64,000 nt of DNA from Shewanella baltica (GTDB lineage: Bacteria; Pseudomonadota; Gammaproteobacteria; Enterobacterales; Shewanellaceae), in contig NZ_UGYM01000002.1 in the NCBI RefSeq assembly GCF_900456975.1, positions 5,208,001 to 5,272,000 of the forward strand, in the 5' to 3' direction. Of this stretch, positions 46,956-56,726 are shown in pieces. Position numbers and translations under genes: made by a program. The notes under the pieces were generated by a model. That model made no database searches. It was not told the origin of the DNA and saw nothing but the letters and a program-made list of their open reading frames with translations. The first letter of the stretch is position 1, and every line of letters starts with the position of its first letter.

Positions 46956-47210
46956 TTAGCCCGCAGCGTTGAGCTTTTTTTCTAACTCATTGACTTGAGC
47001 TTGCAGCGCTTCTAACTTTTCGCGGGTTTTCAGTAGCACATGTTGCTGCACATCAAATTCTTCACGGGAAACCATATCCAACTTGAGTAATTGATTTTGC
47101 AGAACTTGTTTGCTGCGCTCTTCAAATTCACCGGCAAATTGCTTCAGACCGCTGGGCAAACTTTCGCTCAGCTGTTTCGCCATTTCTTCGATTTTCTTTG
47201 GATTGATCAT
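46956..47210 (-). CDS. ubiK: Ubiquinone biosynthesis accessory factor UbiK
   Basis: An 84-residue BMFP/YqiC-family protein: INPKKIEEMAKQLSESLPSGLKQF followed by a C-terminal coiled coil (KTREKLEALQAQVNELEKKL) that trimerises. UbiK works with UbiJ to support the late Ubi complex under aerobic conditions. Length is normal. It is divergent from rep. Confidence 0.92.
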   Translation of the reverse strand: MINPKKIEEMAKQLSESLPSGLKQFAGEFEERSKQVLQNQLLKLDMVSREEFDVQQHVLLKTREKLEALQAQVNELEKKLNAAG

Positions 47211-47444
47211 AATCTTGTCCGCCTCTTCACTGAATAGCTCGATTGTAACTCAGTGCGTTAGGTTTCAAAAGTAAAGCTAACGCGCAATGGCTTTAGTGAG
47301 TCGTTGTTGAGGCTTATATCACGGCCAAGCATGTCTATTGGGTTGAGTTCTGCTCAGCCCAAGCGGGGATTTGTTAGCCTTAAAACCGCCGATTCTGCTA
47401 TGATCCCATCCCTTTCTGTCGACTTGTTTGGATATTGCGCAAAG

Positions 47445-49457
47445 ATGAAACTCAATCCCGCCCAAAACGATGCTGTTCATTATGTTTCAGGCCCTTGCCT
47501 AGTATTGGCGGGTGCGGGCAGTGGTAAGACGCGCGTAATTATCAATAAAATCGCTTACTTGGTCGAAAAATGCGGCTATAAGGCGCGCAATATTGCGGCG
47601 GTGACCTTCACCAACAAGGCTGCCCGTGAGATGAAAGAGCGGGTCGCTCAGTCCATGGGACGCAAAGAGGCCAGAGGCCTGTGGATTTCAACCTTCCACA
47701 CCTTAGGGCTTGAAATCATTAAACGTGAGCATAAGGTCTTAGGCTTAAAGCCGGGATTTTCGCTGTTTGATGATCAAGATACCTTGGCACTGCTCAAAGA
47801 GTTAACCCAAGACGAATTAGACGAAGATAAAGATTTACTCAAAGCGCTCGCCAGTACGATTTCAAACTGGAAGGGCGGTTTAGTTATTCCCGAGCATGCG
47901 CGTAAAATCGCTAAAGATGAGCAGCAGCATTTATTTGCCATGTTGTATCAGCGTTATGCCCAGCACATGAAAGCCTATAACGCCTTAGATTTTGACGATT
48001 TAATCCTGATGCCAACCTTATTGTTGCGGCATCATGAAGAAGTGCGTACCCGCTGGCAAACCAAGATCCAATACTTGCTGGTGGATGAATATCAAGATAC
48101 CAATACCAGCCAATATGAAATGGTAAAGCTGTTAGTGGGTGATCGGGCGCGCTTTACCGTAGTGGGTGACGACGATCAGTCCATCTATTCATGGCGCGGT
48201 GCTAAACCACAAAACTTAGTGTTATTGGGTACGGATTTTCCGCAGCTTAAGTTAATTAAACTCGAGCAAAACTACCGTTCTAGCCAAAGGATCCTGCGGG
48301 CTGCCAACATTCTTATCGCGAACAATCCCCATGTTTACGATAAAGCGCTCTTTAGTGAGCTTGCCTATGGGGAGCCGCTGCGGGTGCTATTTGCCGCCAA
48401 CGAGGAGCAAGAGGCAGAACGTGTGGTCGCGGAAATAGTGCGACACAAGTTTGTTGGCCGTACTCAGTTTGGCGACTATGCGATTCTGTATCGCGGCAAC
48501 CATCAATCGCGGTTACTCGAGCGCGCGCTGATGACGAACCGTATTCCTTACAAATTGAGTGGTGGCACGTCATTCTTCGCCCGTGCTGAAATCAAAGACA
48601 TCATGGGCTATCTAAAGCTGGTGGTGAATCCCGATGATGATAATGCTTTCCTGCGCATCGTTAACTTGCCTAAACGTGGCATAGGCCCATCGACTTTAGA
48701 GCGCTTAGGTAATTTCGCTAATGAGAAGCATATTTCTATGTTTGCGGCGATTTTTGAGCCTGAACTCAATCATCATTTGCCGCCGGCGGCCATGTCATCC
48801 CTGTATCAATTTGGTCGTTTCATTGTCGAGACCGGGGATCATGCAGAGCGTGGTGAACCTGTCGAGGCTGTGAAGCATTTGATCCGTAAGATCAATTATG
48901 AAGATTATCTATACGAAACCAGCACGAGTGCCAAAGCCGCTGAAATGCGGATGAAGAATATCTCTGAGCTATACCGTTGGGTAACTGAGATGCTCGCGGG
49001 TGATGAATTAGATGAGCCAATGACCTTGCCTGAGGTTGTGACTCGACTGACGCTCAGAGACATGATGGAGCGCAATAGTGAGGATGAAGGCGGCGATCAG
49101 GTGCAGTTGATGACCTTGCATGCTTCTAAGGGCTTAGAGTTCCCGTTTGTGTTTATGGTGGGAGTGGAGGAGCGGATCTTGCCCCATCAAACCAGCATAG
49201 ATGAAGACAATGTCGATGAAGAGCGTCGCTTAGCCTACGTGGGTATCACTCGGGCTCAACGTGAACTGTGGTTTACCCTCTGCCGTGAAAGGCGTCAATT
49301 TGGTGAAACCATGCGTTGTGAGCCGAGCCGTTTCTTGCTTGAGTTACCTCAAGATGATGTGGTGTGGGAAAATCGTAAACCACAGCAAACTGAGCAGGAG
49401 CGGATGCAGACTGGGCGAGCCAACATTTCTAGCTTAAGGGATATGTTTAAAAAATAG
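47445..49457 (+). CDS. rep: ATP-dependent DNA helicase Rep
   Basis: A 670-residue SF1A UvrD/Rep helicase, 3'-5', that clears proteins ahead of the replisome and restarts forks. The start [32 protein letters not shown] parallels E. coli Rep; Walker A is AGAGSGKT, motif II DEYQDTN, motif [15 protein letters not shown], motif [14 protein letters not shown] and motif VI VGITRAQ. A long in-frame extension to 47304 lacks homology, so the ATG at 47445 was chosen. The full length is conserved to the C terminus. Confidence 0.96.
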   Translation: MKLNPAQNDAVHYVSGPCLVLAGAGSGKTRVIINKIAYLVEKCGYKARNIAAVTFTNKAAREMKERVAQSMGRKEARGLWISTFHTLGLEIIKREHKVLGLKPGFSLFDDQDTLALLKELTQDELDEDKDLLKALASTISNWKGGLVIPEHARKIAKDEQQHLFAMLYQRYAQHMKAYNALDFDDLILMPTLLLRHHEEVRTRWQTKIQYLLVDEYQDTNTSQYEMVKLLVGDRARFTVVGDDDQSIYSWRGAKPQNLVLLGTDFPQLKLIKLEQNYRSSQRILRAANILIANNPHVYDKALFSELAYGEPLRVLFAANEEQEAERVVAEIVRHKFVGRTQFGDYAILYRGNHQSRLLERALMTNRIPYKLSGGTSFFARAEIKDIMGYLKLVVNPDDDNAFLRIVNLPKRGIGPSTLERLGNFANEKHISMFAAIFEPELNHHLPPAAMSSLYQFGRFIVETGDHAERGEPVEAVKHLIRKINYEDYLYETSTSAKAAEMRMKNISELYRWVTEMLAGDELDEPMTLPEVVTRLTLRDMMERNSEDEGGDQVQLMTLHASKGLEFPFVFMVGVEERILPHQTSIDEDNVDEERRLAYVGITRAQRELWFTLCRERRQFGETMRCEPSRFLLELPQDDVVWENRKPQQTEQERMQTGRANISSLRDMFKK

Positions 49458-49504
49458 CGAGTTGTTTCACTTAATGTTTTTTAAATTAATTACTTATATT
49501 TTAT

Positions 49505-52153
49505 CTAGGCATATTCGAGCTGAACACATATCTGTGGTTGGGTGTCACTTAAGGTAAAAGTGTTGGCTAAAGCAGCCCCCTGACCCAGCTGATAACCCAG
49601 TTCACTGAAGATACGTTTTTGTTCAGGGCAATCAATGCCATCTACAAAGGTTTGCAGTTCTAAGGTTGATGCCGTTTTTTGATAAGCGGACATTAATTTA
49701 AGCTGCTGTTCAGCGTGTATCTGTTTAGTGAGATTGGCGTCGAGCTTTAAGCCTTTAATCGGCAAAAACAATAAGCTATTTAATGCACTATAGCCGCTAC
49801 CGTAATGGCTGATACCGAGTTTTACCCCGAGTTTCTGCAACAATTCAAAGCCATTGATATGATTTTCAGTCTCCTGCACTAGGGCTTTTTCATTAAAGAA
49901 TAACCACAAATGGCTCAGGTTTAACTGAGTTTGCTTGAGGGTGTTTTTCAAACTGCGCAGTACATGCTTATGCTTGAGATGTTGGCTCGAAAGCATCACA
50001 TGTAATTCAATAGATTCATCATGTTGCTTGATAAGTTCAGCATAAGTGCGATCAATGATGCTGATCGTATATTTATCGAGTTCAACGGTAAGATGGGATT
50101 GTTCGGCAAGCGCACTGAGTTGTTCTTGTTGTAAAAGTCCACGTAGTGGGTGCTGCCAAAACAGGCGACTTTCTAATGCATGTACTTGACCAGTGTTAAA
50201 ATCGACGACAGGTAAATAACTGAGTTCGATTTCGGCAAGGTGTAATGCCTGTCTAAATTCATTTTCTAACTCGACATCCTGTATAGCTTGATGTTGGGCG
50301 TTATCATCAAAAATAACATAGCAGCCCTTACCGTTGGCTTTCGCTTGATACATGGCTGTATCCGCGTTACGCAACATAGATTCACTGGTATCGACTTTAT
50401 GTTTACCACTGATGGTGATACCGATACTGGCGCCAGAGTTAAATTCCATCGTGCCGAGTCGATAGGGCTGGGATATTTTTTGGATCACTCTTTCTGATAC
50501 GTCCCTAGCGTCGTTGATGTTGTTAATACTATCGAGCAAGATCACGAACTCATCGCCCCCCAGGCGCGCTAACGTGTCGTTATCACGAATGCAGGACTTG
50601 AGGCGGCTTGCGGTCTCGATTAAGAATTTATCGCCTTCTAAGTGCCCCATAGTGTCGTTAATCTGTTTGAAGCGGTCGAGATCGATAAAGAGCAGGGCAA
50701 ACTGTTCTAAGCTATGGCGACGGACGTGCTTAATGGCTTGAGATAAGCGTTCCATAAACATAGCGCGGTTAGGCAAGCCTGTGAGCGCATCATGTTTAGC
50801 GTCGTGAACTAACTTAGCTTCCATACTGCGGCGTTGTTGAATTTCTTTTTCAAGGTTTTGATTGAGTTCGGCTAACGCTTTAGTGCGGTCGATGACTTTT
50901 TCTTCTAACTCTTCATAACTGCGTTGCAAGGACTCTGCGGACAGTTTTTTCTCAATAGCAGAACCAATGTGTTGCGAGACAAATGTCAGTAATTCTAAGT
51001 CTTTGACTTGGTAATTTTGCGTCATGCTAAAACTGTAAATCGTCAAGGCACCACGTACTTGATCATGGATAAAGAGGGGGATGCCAATCCATTGATGCAT
51101 AGTTTGAGTGTGGTTTAACGCTGGCGCTTGGGAATACAATTCGCCAGAGGCAATTAACGCATTGATACTATTTTGATCTAACAGTAGTGGGCGCTTATGT
51201 TTGAGTACATATTCGGTTAAGCCATCCTGTAGTGGCCGAGTTCCTGGATGCTTATTGGCTAATTGCGAGACATAAAAGGGGAACGTGAGATGAGTTTCTG
51301 TGTCATCCAAAAGCGCGATATAGCAATTGTTGGCGGGAATGAGGTGTCGAATGACATTATGCAATTGGGCATAAAAGTCTGGGTTGTCGGCACTGGAACT
51401 GGCTAGTTCGGCAATCTCAAACAGTGATTTTTGTAAGCGCTCAGCTCTGCGTCTTTCATAGACTTCTAGTTTTAATTTGTCGTAGGCTTGGCTGAGTTCT
51501 CTGGTTCTTTGCTGGATGGCTTGTTCTAATTGCTCCTGATGCTTGAGCCGTTCCATTACTCCTGAGATATGGTGACAAATGAAGGTCATTAACTCGAGTT
51601 CGATTTCACCATAACTGACATTCGTGTCGTATGTTTGCACGACTAATACGCCGGTCACTATGTCATCGTGTTTGATGGGCACGCCAAGCCATAAATGGCA
51701 GGGAGAACCTAAGTTAACGATTTCCTCTGCGGCAATCAGTTCATTGACTTTGTCATCATCACATAACAAAGCCTTACCAGTTCTGAGAACGTAGCCCGTT
51801 AATCCCTGCTGTAGTAATGTTGATAAGGATTGTTCAGGATAAAGCTCCGCAGGATGCGCATCTTTCTCATCGGCGAAAAAAGGGATAGCAAGCTCGCCAG
51901 TGCTGACATCGAGGGTTGAAATAAAAAAATTATCAGCGGGAATGAGTTGTTTTAGGTGGCTATGCACGCCGACATAGAATTCTTCGAGTGAAGAAGCATG
52001 GGTCGCAATATTGGAAATTTCGAGTAATGCGTTTTGAATGATCTCGGCATGCTTGTACTTATGCGCTAATTGTTTTAAGCGAATAATTTTTTTGCGTAAG
52101 CGTTCAGCTTCATTTATGCGAGGCTGGCCAGTTTCATCTTCATCCTTAAACAT
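49505..52153 (-). CDS. GAF-GAF-GGDEF diguanylate cyclase with degenerate EAL
   Basis: About 882 residues, no membrane segment. Two GAF domains (about 50-200 and 255-400) are joined by coiled coils (QQRTRELSQAYDKLKLEV; RSYEELEEKVIDRTKAL). The GGDEF domain keeps RLGGDEF (about 532) and DALTGLPNRAMFMERL, so it can be active. The EAL domain has lost catalytic residues: EAL reads ESR (about 663) and the DDFG metal motif reads SHYG, so phosphodiesterase activity is not expected. The ATG at 52153 is preferred to the GTG at 52162. It is next to the tRNA cluster and about 1.3 kb from the LapD-type receptor gene. Confidence 0.9.
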   Translation of the reverse strand: MFKDEDETGQPRINEAERLRKKIIRLKQLAHKYKHAEIIQNALLEISNIATHASSLEEFYVGVHSHLKQLIPADNFFISTLDVSTGELAIPFFADEKDAHPAELYPEQSLSTLLQQGLTGYVLRTGKALLCDDDKVNELIAAEEIVNLGSPCHLWLGVPIKHDDIVTGVLVVQTYDTNVSYGEIELELMTFICHHISGVMERLKHQEQLEQAIQQRTRELSQAYDKLKLEVYERRRAERLQKSLFEIAELASSSADNPDFYAQLHNVIRHLIPANNCYIALLDDTETHLTFPFYVSQLANKHPGTRPLQDGLTEYVLKHKRPLLLDQNSINALIASGELYSQAPALNHTQTMHQWIGIPLFIHDQVRGALTIYSFSMTQNYQVKDLELLTFVSQHIGSAIEKKLSAESLQRSYEELEEKVIDRTKALAELNQNLEKEIQQRRSMEAKLVHDAKHDALTGLPNRAMFMERLSQAIKHVRRHSLEQFALLFIDLDRFKQINDTMGHLEGDKFLIETASRLKSCIRDNDTLARLGGDEFVILLDSINNINDARDVSERVIQKISQPYRLGTMEFNSGASIGITISGKHKVDTSESMLRNADTAMYQAKANGKGCYVIFDDNAQHQAIQDVELENEFRQALHLAEIELSYLPVVDFNTGQVHALESRLFWQHPLRGLLQQEQLSALAEQSHLTVELDKYTISIIDRTYAELIKQHDESIELHVMLSSQHLKHKHVLRSLKNTLKQTQLNLSHLWLFFNEKALVQETENHINGFELLQKLGVKLGISHYGSGYSALNSLLFLPIKGLKLDANLTKQIHAEQQLKLMSAYQKTASTLELQTFVDGIDCPEQKRIFSELGYQLGQGAALANTFTLSDTQPQICVQLEYA

Positions 52154-52359
52154 GATACTCACTAGTTAAATATAGGGTTGCTTTTACCAATCTCTATAAT
52201 TAGCATGAAATACTGTAACATCCAAGTCATATTTTGGCTGCATTTTGCTTTAAAAGTCAGCTAATGTGATAAAACTTGAGCAGTCAGTAAAAAAAGTGCA
52301 AAACAGCTATAGACTCAAAGGGGATTTGACCCTAGTATATGCGGCGCTAACCAAGGCGA

Positions 52360-52436
52360 GCGCCCATAGCTCAGCTGGATAGAGCGCACCCCTCCGGAGG
52401 GTGAGGCCGAAGGTTCGAATCCTTTTGGGCGCACCA
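52360..52436 (+). tRNA. tRNA-Arg (CCG)
   Basis: A 77-nt cloverleaf: acceptor GCGCCCA, D-loop AGCTCAGCTGGATAGAGC, anticodon stem CACCC/GGGTG with loop CTCCGGA (anticodon CCG), T-loop GGTTCGAATCC, encoded CCA. First of four tRNAs in one transcript. Confidence 0.97.
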
Positions 52437-52488
52437 ATTCCGAACAGAGTTGTGAGCTTTTAGGTTAGCAAAATAAGTGAAAGTCAGT

Positions 52489-52565
52489 GGTGATTGTAGC
52501 TCAGTTGGTAGAGTCCCGGATTGTGATTCCGGTTGTCGTGGGTTCGAGCCCCATCAGTCACCCCA
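52489..52565 (+). tRNA. tRNA-His (GTG)
   Basis: A 77-nt cloverleaf including the encoded G-1 paired with C73; anticodon loop TTGTGAT (GTG), T-loop GGTTCGAGCC, encoded CCA. Confidence 0.97.
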
Positions 52566-52598
52566 TTTCGTTTGCTTTGATATAAAGATTGATATTCT

Positions 52599-52675
<77 letters not shown>

Positions 52676-52731
52676 AATTCTTCGCATAGCTAGCGAACTT
52701 AATGTAAGTTAAGTAAATAGTGAACAGTTTA

Positions 52732-52808
<77 letters not shown>

Positions 52809-53300
52809 AATAAGTAAAAAAGCCTCAGCATTCTTAATGAATTCACTGGGGCTTTTTTGCATCTACGGTTTGCTTGTCTTGATTGGCATTAGAAGCCTTA
52901 TTGCCAGAAAGCAGAGGTCGAATCCTCACTCTATCAAAGCATCGACCAAATAAATAAAAAAGCCTCAGCATTCTTAATGAATACACTGGGGCTTTTTTGC
53001 ATCTGCGGTTTGCTTGTCTTGATTGGCATTAGAAGCCTTATTGCCAGAAAGCAGAGGTCGAATCCTCACTCTTTCAGCGCATCGACCAAATAAGTAAAAA
53101 AGCCTCAGTATTCTAATGAATGCACTGGGGCTTTTTTGCATCTGCGGTTTGCTGTTTGTATCTTGGCATTAGAAGCCTTATTGCCAGAAAGCAGGGGGGG
53201 CGAATCCTCGCGCTTTCAACGTATCGACCAAATTCAACGCATCGAACAAATAAGCAGAAACACCTCAGCATTCTTAATCATTATGCAGGGGCTTTTTGGC
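52809..53300 (+). repeat. 140-bp tandem repeats with terminator hairpins and tRNA-Pro 3' remnants
   Basis: Three units and a partial fourth with a 140-bp period (CGACCAAA recurs at 52803, 52943, 53083 and, diverged, 53225). Each unit begins with an AAAAAAGCCTCAG ... CTGGGGCTTTTTT hairpin and ends in CAGAGGTCGAATCCTC plus ATCGACCA, a degraded copy of the tRNA-Pro T arm and acceptor end. The first two units are nearly identical, the later ones diverge. The first hairpin is probably the real terminator of the tRNA operon; the others are extra. The frames across the units look accidental. Confidence 0.85.
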
Positions 53301-53411
53301 ATTTGTGCAATGTAGCTTCATACAGAAATTGTTTATGCGCTTGCTTAAACTCTTTGTAGACAATACAGATGTGCAACGGTATCGATATAGCCATTCTGTC
53401 GTTAGAAAAGT

Positions 53412-53435
53412 AAAAAGCTCCTTACGGAGCTTTTT
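53412..53435. terminator. Bidirectional terminator
   Basis: AAAAAGCTCC / GGAGCTTTTT with a TTAC loop. It ends the bpf operon on the minus strand and faces the tRNA repeats on the plus strand. Confidence 0.85.
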
Positions 53436-53462
53436 GTTTTTAATTTCACTTCTTAATTCGGC

Positions 53463-55382
53463 TTAATCAAGACTCACCGGAGGGGCGATAAAGCCTTGAT
53501 AGGCATCTGTTCTAAGCTCGTTAAAGCGCTCTAGCTGAGCTTTTTCTTGAATACCCGTCACTATGACTTGAATATCTAATCCTTTCGCTACGTTGATTAG
53601 CGCGCGGCAGAGCTCACTATTATGGTGTGTCTCATCATAGTAGGCGAAGGATTGATCGAGTTTCACATAACTCGGTCTTAATTCCTGTAGATAAGACATA
53701 GAGCCAAACTGACGGCCAAAGTGGTCAATGCCGAACTTAGCGCCATTATCACGAATAATGTTACATAAGTGCTGACACGAATTAAGATCGCTATAGACGC
53801 CCGCCTCAGGAATTTCGAAGCAGATCCGCTCAATAAATGTAGCATTACGTAAGAAGTGATTGAGCCACTCATGGAACTGAGGATCGTTAATACTTTGGTG
53901 GGTTAAATTAATCGCGAGCGGTTCATAGCTACGCTCTAGCAGTTTCTGCTCGTAGACGGTTTCAATCAAACATTTATCGAGCAAGGCACCGAGTGATAAG
54001 AGCTCGATATAAGGCATAAATTGCCCTGCATGGGCGAGTTGATCGCCGAGCTCTAATTGGCAATATAATTCCCGCTGCGCTATACCATCCCCATCGCAAA
54101 ACTGGATAGGCTGCCATCTAAACTTAAACTTCTTATTACTGATGGCATGGCTAAGGTTATCCCGCCACTGTTCACGGGTGAATAGTTGCTGCTCTGTGGT
54201 TTCAAACCAATGGAATGTTTTATTTTCTTGTAACGCTTTTTGAAGGGCGTTGTCGGCTTGGGCCAAAATATCCGACACATTCATTTGCCCAATACGCTCC
54301 GCAATACCAATCGCAAAGTCTTCATTAGGCTTACAGCCCGCCTTCGACATTTCTTGGTTGATGGTGCGGATAAGTGTTTGTAAATATTTGCTTATTTGAT
54401 CGTGTTCAACATCAGTCACTAAAAATGCAAATTCATAGGCGGCAATGCGGCCTATAACAGACGGTGTTATTTCGTTTAACTGCAGCTGAAACTTTTCTGC
54501 CAAGATCCGTATGGTTTCATCTCGAACTTGGTAGCCATATTTGCTGTGCACTTCTTCGAGCCAGTCGAGTTTAGCCAGGAATAACGCGCCGCTGCTAGGT
54601 TCACTCAACCAACCATTTAAACGGCTCACCACATATTGGCGGTTAGGCAGGCCTGACGCAGGATCGACAAGATTCTTCTTACGTAACGCGCCGACTTCTT
54701 CGTCGAGGGAATGGAATACTTGCTTTAACTGCGCCGACATACTGTTAAATGCGGTCACTAAGTCTTTCAATTCAGTGGTCTTAGGTAATGCCATGTCTGG
54801 GCCAAATTGGCGTGCCGCAATACTTTTCGCGTGTTCCGACAAAGTGTGTAGAGGTTTCAATATCCACGTTAAACCAATTCTTGCGGTAAAAATGGCGACG
54901 AGGAAAAGTAGAGAGAAGGCAATGATTGTATTGGACATGATTCGCCACAGCTCATGGTAACCAAACCCAGGATGAGCGGTGATCTCAAGTTGCGCGAGTT
55001 GCAACCAGCCAGAAGTAATAGTGCTTTGTTTTTTGATGGTTTTAAATAGATTTAAATTGATAAACCATTGAGGTACATCTTCAATTCTTAAAGGGTTATT
55101 CCACTCTTGTTGCTTACCATCCACCATCCATGTCAGCTTTACATTTTGATAATAGCCACCTTCAAAGATGACATTCACTAAAGTTTCTGCCGCTGCGGTA
55201 TCGCCAGCTTGAAGTGCTGGAGTAAGCATTAGACCAAGTGAAGTGCTGGCATTGTTTAGATCTGACTCCATTTGCTTGGTCAAAAAGCTTTGAGTCTCAG
55301 TAAATTGCACATAGCCAAGGCTTGCAACTACGAGCAAAAATAGGCTAAAAAGCAGCGAATAAATCTGTCTAAACAGTGTCAT
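53463..55382 (-). CDS. bpfD: LapD-type c-di-GMP receptor with degenerate GGDEF and EAL
   Basis: A 639-residue inner-membrane protein: TM1 (about 6-26), a periplasmic output domain, TM2 (about 150-172), HAMP, then a degenerate GGDEF (AAYEF in place of GGDEF, about 316) and a degenerate EAL (ELYCQLE, about 440). Lack of catalytic motifs with a LapD architecture points to a receptor. In Pseudomonas, c-di-GMP-bound LapD sequesters LapG in the periplasm and preserves the surface adhesin. Directly after the lapG-like gene (8-bp gap), last gene of the bpf operon. Confidence 0.92.
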   Translation of the reverse strand: MTLFRQIYSLLFSLFLLVVASLGYVQFTETQSFLTKQMESDLNNASTSLGLMLTPALQAGDTAAAETLVNVIFEGGYYQNVKLTWMVDGKQQEWNNPLRIEDVPQWFINLNLFKTIKKQSTITSGWLQLAQLEITAHPGFGYHELWRIMSNTIIAFSLLFLVAIFTARIGLTWILKPLHTLSEHAKSIAARQFGPDMALPKTTELKDLVTAFNSMSAQLKQVFHSLDEEVGALRKKNLVDPASGLPNRQYVVSRLNGWLSEPSSGALFLAKLDWLEEVHSKYGYQVRDETIRILAEKFQLQLNEITPSVIGRIAAYEFAFLVTDVEHDQISKYLQTLIRTINQEMSKAGCKPNEDFAIGIAERIGQMNVSDILAQADNALQKALQENKTFHWFETTEQQLFTREQWRDNLSHAISNKKFKFRWQPIQFCDGDGIAQRELYCQLELGDQLAHAGQFMPYIELLSLGALLDKCLIETVYEQKLLERSYEPLAINLTHQSINDPQFHEWLNHFLRNATFIERICFEIPEAGVYSDLNSCQHLCNIIRDNGAKFGIDHFGRQFGSMSYLQELRPSYVKLDQSFAYYDETHHNSELCRALINVAKGLDIQVIVTGIQEKAQLERFNELRTDAYQGFIAPPVSLD

Positions 55383-55390
55383 TTTTGGTG

Positions 55391-56098
55391 CTACTCCAGT
55401 TTTAATTTTGGTTGTCTAAGGCGGTCAACACCTAATCTATGGTTAAGATCGTTCCATTTTTCTAGCCGTGTTGACGAACCTGCTAGTACACCTCGACCTT
55501 GCTCTTTATTGAGCCATAACTGTTTACCGTTAAAGCTATAAACAGGTAGTAGATCTTTTCTTTTGGTGGCGGGCTTTATTTCATGATCAAGATTATCGAG
55601 AACTAAGGGGATCGATGCTGGTGTCTCATAGTAAGCCAATACCATGTGGTATTGATTTACCGTAGTCGCTTTAACCATAGTGATCCGCATCTTGTCCTCT
55701 TGCACGCCAAGTTGGAGCAAGGTGAAGTATTTAGCGATCGAAAAATCTTCGCAGTCACCACCATTCACGCCAATAAACTCCATCGGCGTTGCCCAATAAT
55801 TCGACTCACCCCATAATTTACTGTCATCAATAAAGCGGAATAAGTTAAAAAAGTTATTTACTTTCAATAGCTTTTCTTTTTCATCTAGCGTACTTGCTTC
55901 CGATAACACTTTGAACCAAGCCCTAGCTCGCATCCCTGCACGCTCACCATAATGTTTTTCAAGGGTTGAAGTGATCTTCCCTTCATCAAGGTTTTGTGTG
56001 GGGGCAGCATATAGGCAGCATATGCCTAAGGCTGACGCTATGAGGCTAAAGCGGCAGACTCGCAATAATGAATGTTTATAACCAAGTCTGCCGTTCAT
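55391..56098 (-). CDS. bpfG: LapG-type periplasmic cysteine protease
   Basis: A 235-residue bacterial transglutaminase-like cysteine proteinase (BTLCP) with an N-terminal signal/membrane segment (FSLIASALGICCLYA). Catalytic triad by spacing: C116 in GGDCEDF, H151 in QYHMVLAYY and D168 in LVLDNLD. Ca-binding acidic residues typical of LapG are present around the Cys. It would cleave the N-terminal region of BpfA and release the adhesin when c-di-GMP is low. The BpfA cleavage site is outside the window. Confidence 0.92.
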   Translation of the reverse strand: MNGRLGYKHSLLRVCRFSLIASALGICCLYAAPTQNLDEGKITSTLEKHYGERAGMRARAWFKVLSEASTLDEKEKLLKVNNFFNLFRFIDDSKLWGESNYWATPMEFIGVNGGDCEDFSIAKYFTLLQLGVQEDKMRITMVKATTVNQYHMVLAYYETPASIPLVLDNLDHEIKPATKRKDLLPVYSFNGKQLWLNKEQGRGVLAGSSTRLEKWNDLNHRLGVDRLRQPKLKLE

Positions 56099-56117
56099 AA
56101 CCTAATGTGTGAGTCCT

Positions 56118-56726
56118 TTATTGTGTGTTGTCATCGACCGAGTAAATCGTCCATTTCATGTCCGTGGCCGTATCATCACCGGTCACTTCAGCCACGACAC
56201 GGCGGTTACGGATCTCTGCATCTGGTGTTTGCTCTAAAACAACAGGGCGACTAGAGCCATATCCAATTGCAGTTAATCGACTTCTATCAATACTAAAGCG
56301 TTCGGCTAACACAGCAGTCACTGCATTTGCACGATCTTGCGATAATACCGCATTACGCTCATCGGTGCCTGTGCGACTAGTATGGCCTTCAATCGTCACT
56401 TTGGTCGTTGGATACTGACGAAGAAAAATGGCAACTTCTTCTATCTGAGGATAATACTCAGGTGCGATATATGCAGAGTCATTAGGAAATAAAATATTTA
56501 TTTCTTTTCGCTCGTTTATCGCTTTGATTTTGCCGCAGCCATAGTTGTCTGTGCCAGCCCCTTGCGCGGTATCATTGCAACGTTCACGGGCCTCTATCAC
56601 GCCATCACCATCTTTATCAGATAGATCATAGGCTTGGGTTGTGGTCATTTCGTCAATATTAACTGTATCGCGCATTGAACAACCAGCTAAAAGAGTGACA
56701 CTGAGAAAAAATGTGAGAGTTTTCAT
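56118..56726 (-). CDS. OmpA-family outer membrane lipoprotein
   Basis: A 202-residue protein with a lipoprotein signal (FFLSVTLLAGC, lipobox LAGC), a Ca-binding thrombospondin-3-like loop (DKDGDGVIEARERC), and a C-terminal OmpA peptidoglycan-binding domain (IEGHTSRTGTDERN, LSQDRANAV, EIRNRRVV). It starts on the stop of the TolC-like gene, so it is translationally coupled. Such a protein next to a Lap secretion system probably steadies the outer-membrane channel on the wall; the role in this operon is not established to my knowledge. Confidence 0.88.
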   Translation of the reverse strand: MKTLTFFLSVTLLAGCSMRDTVNIDEMTTTQAYDLSDKDGDGVIEARERCNDTAQGAGTDNYGCGKIKAINERKEINILFPNDSAYIAPEYYPQIEEVAIFLRQYPTTKVTIEGHTSRTGTDERNAVLSQDRANAVTAVLAERFSIDRSRLTAIGYGSSRPVVLEQTPDAEIRNRRVVAEVTGDDTATDMKWTIYSVDDNTQ

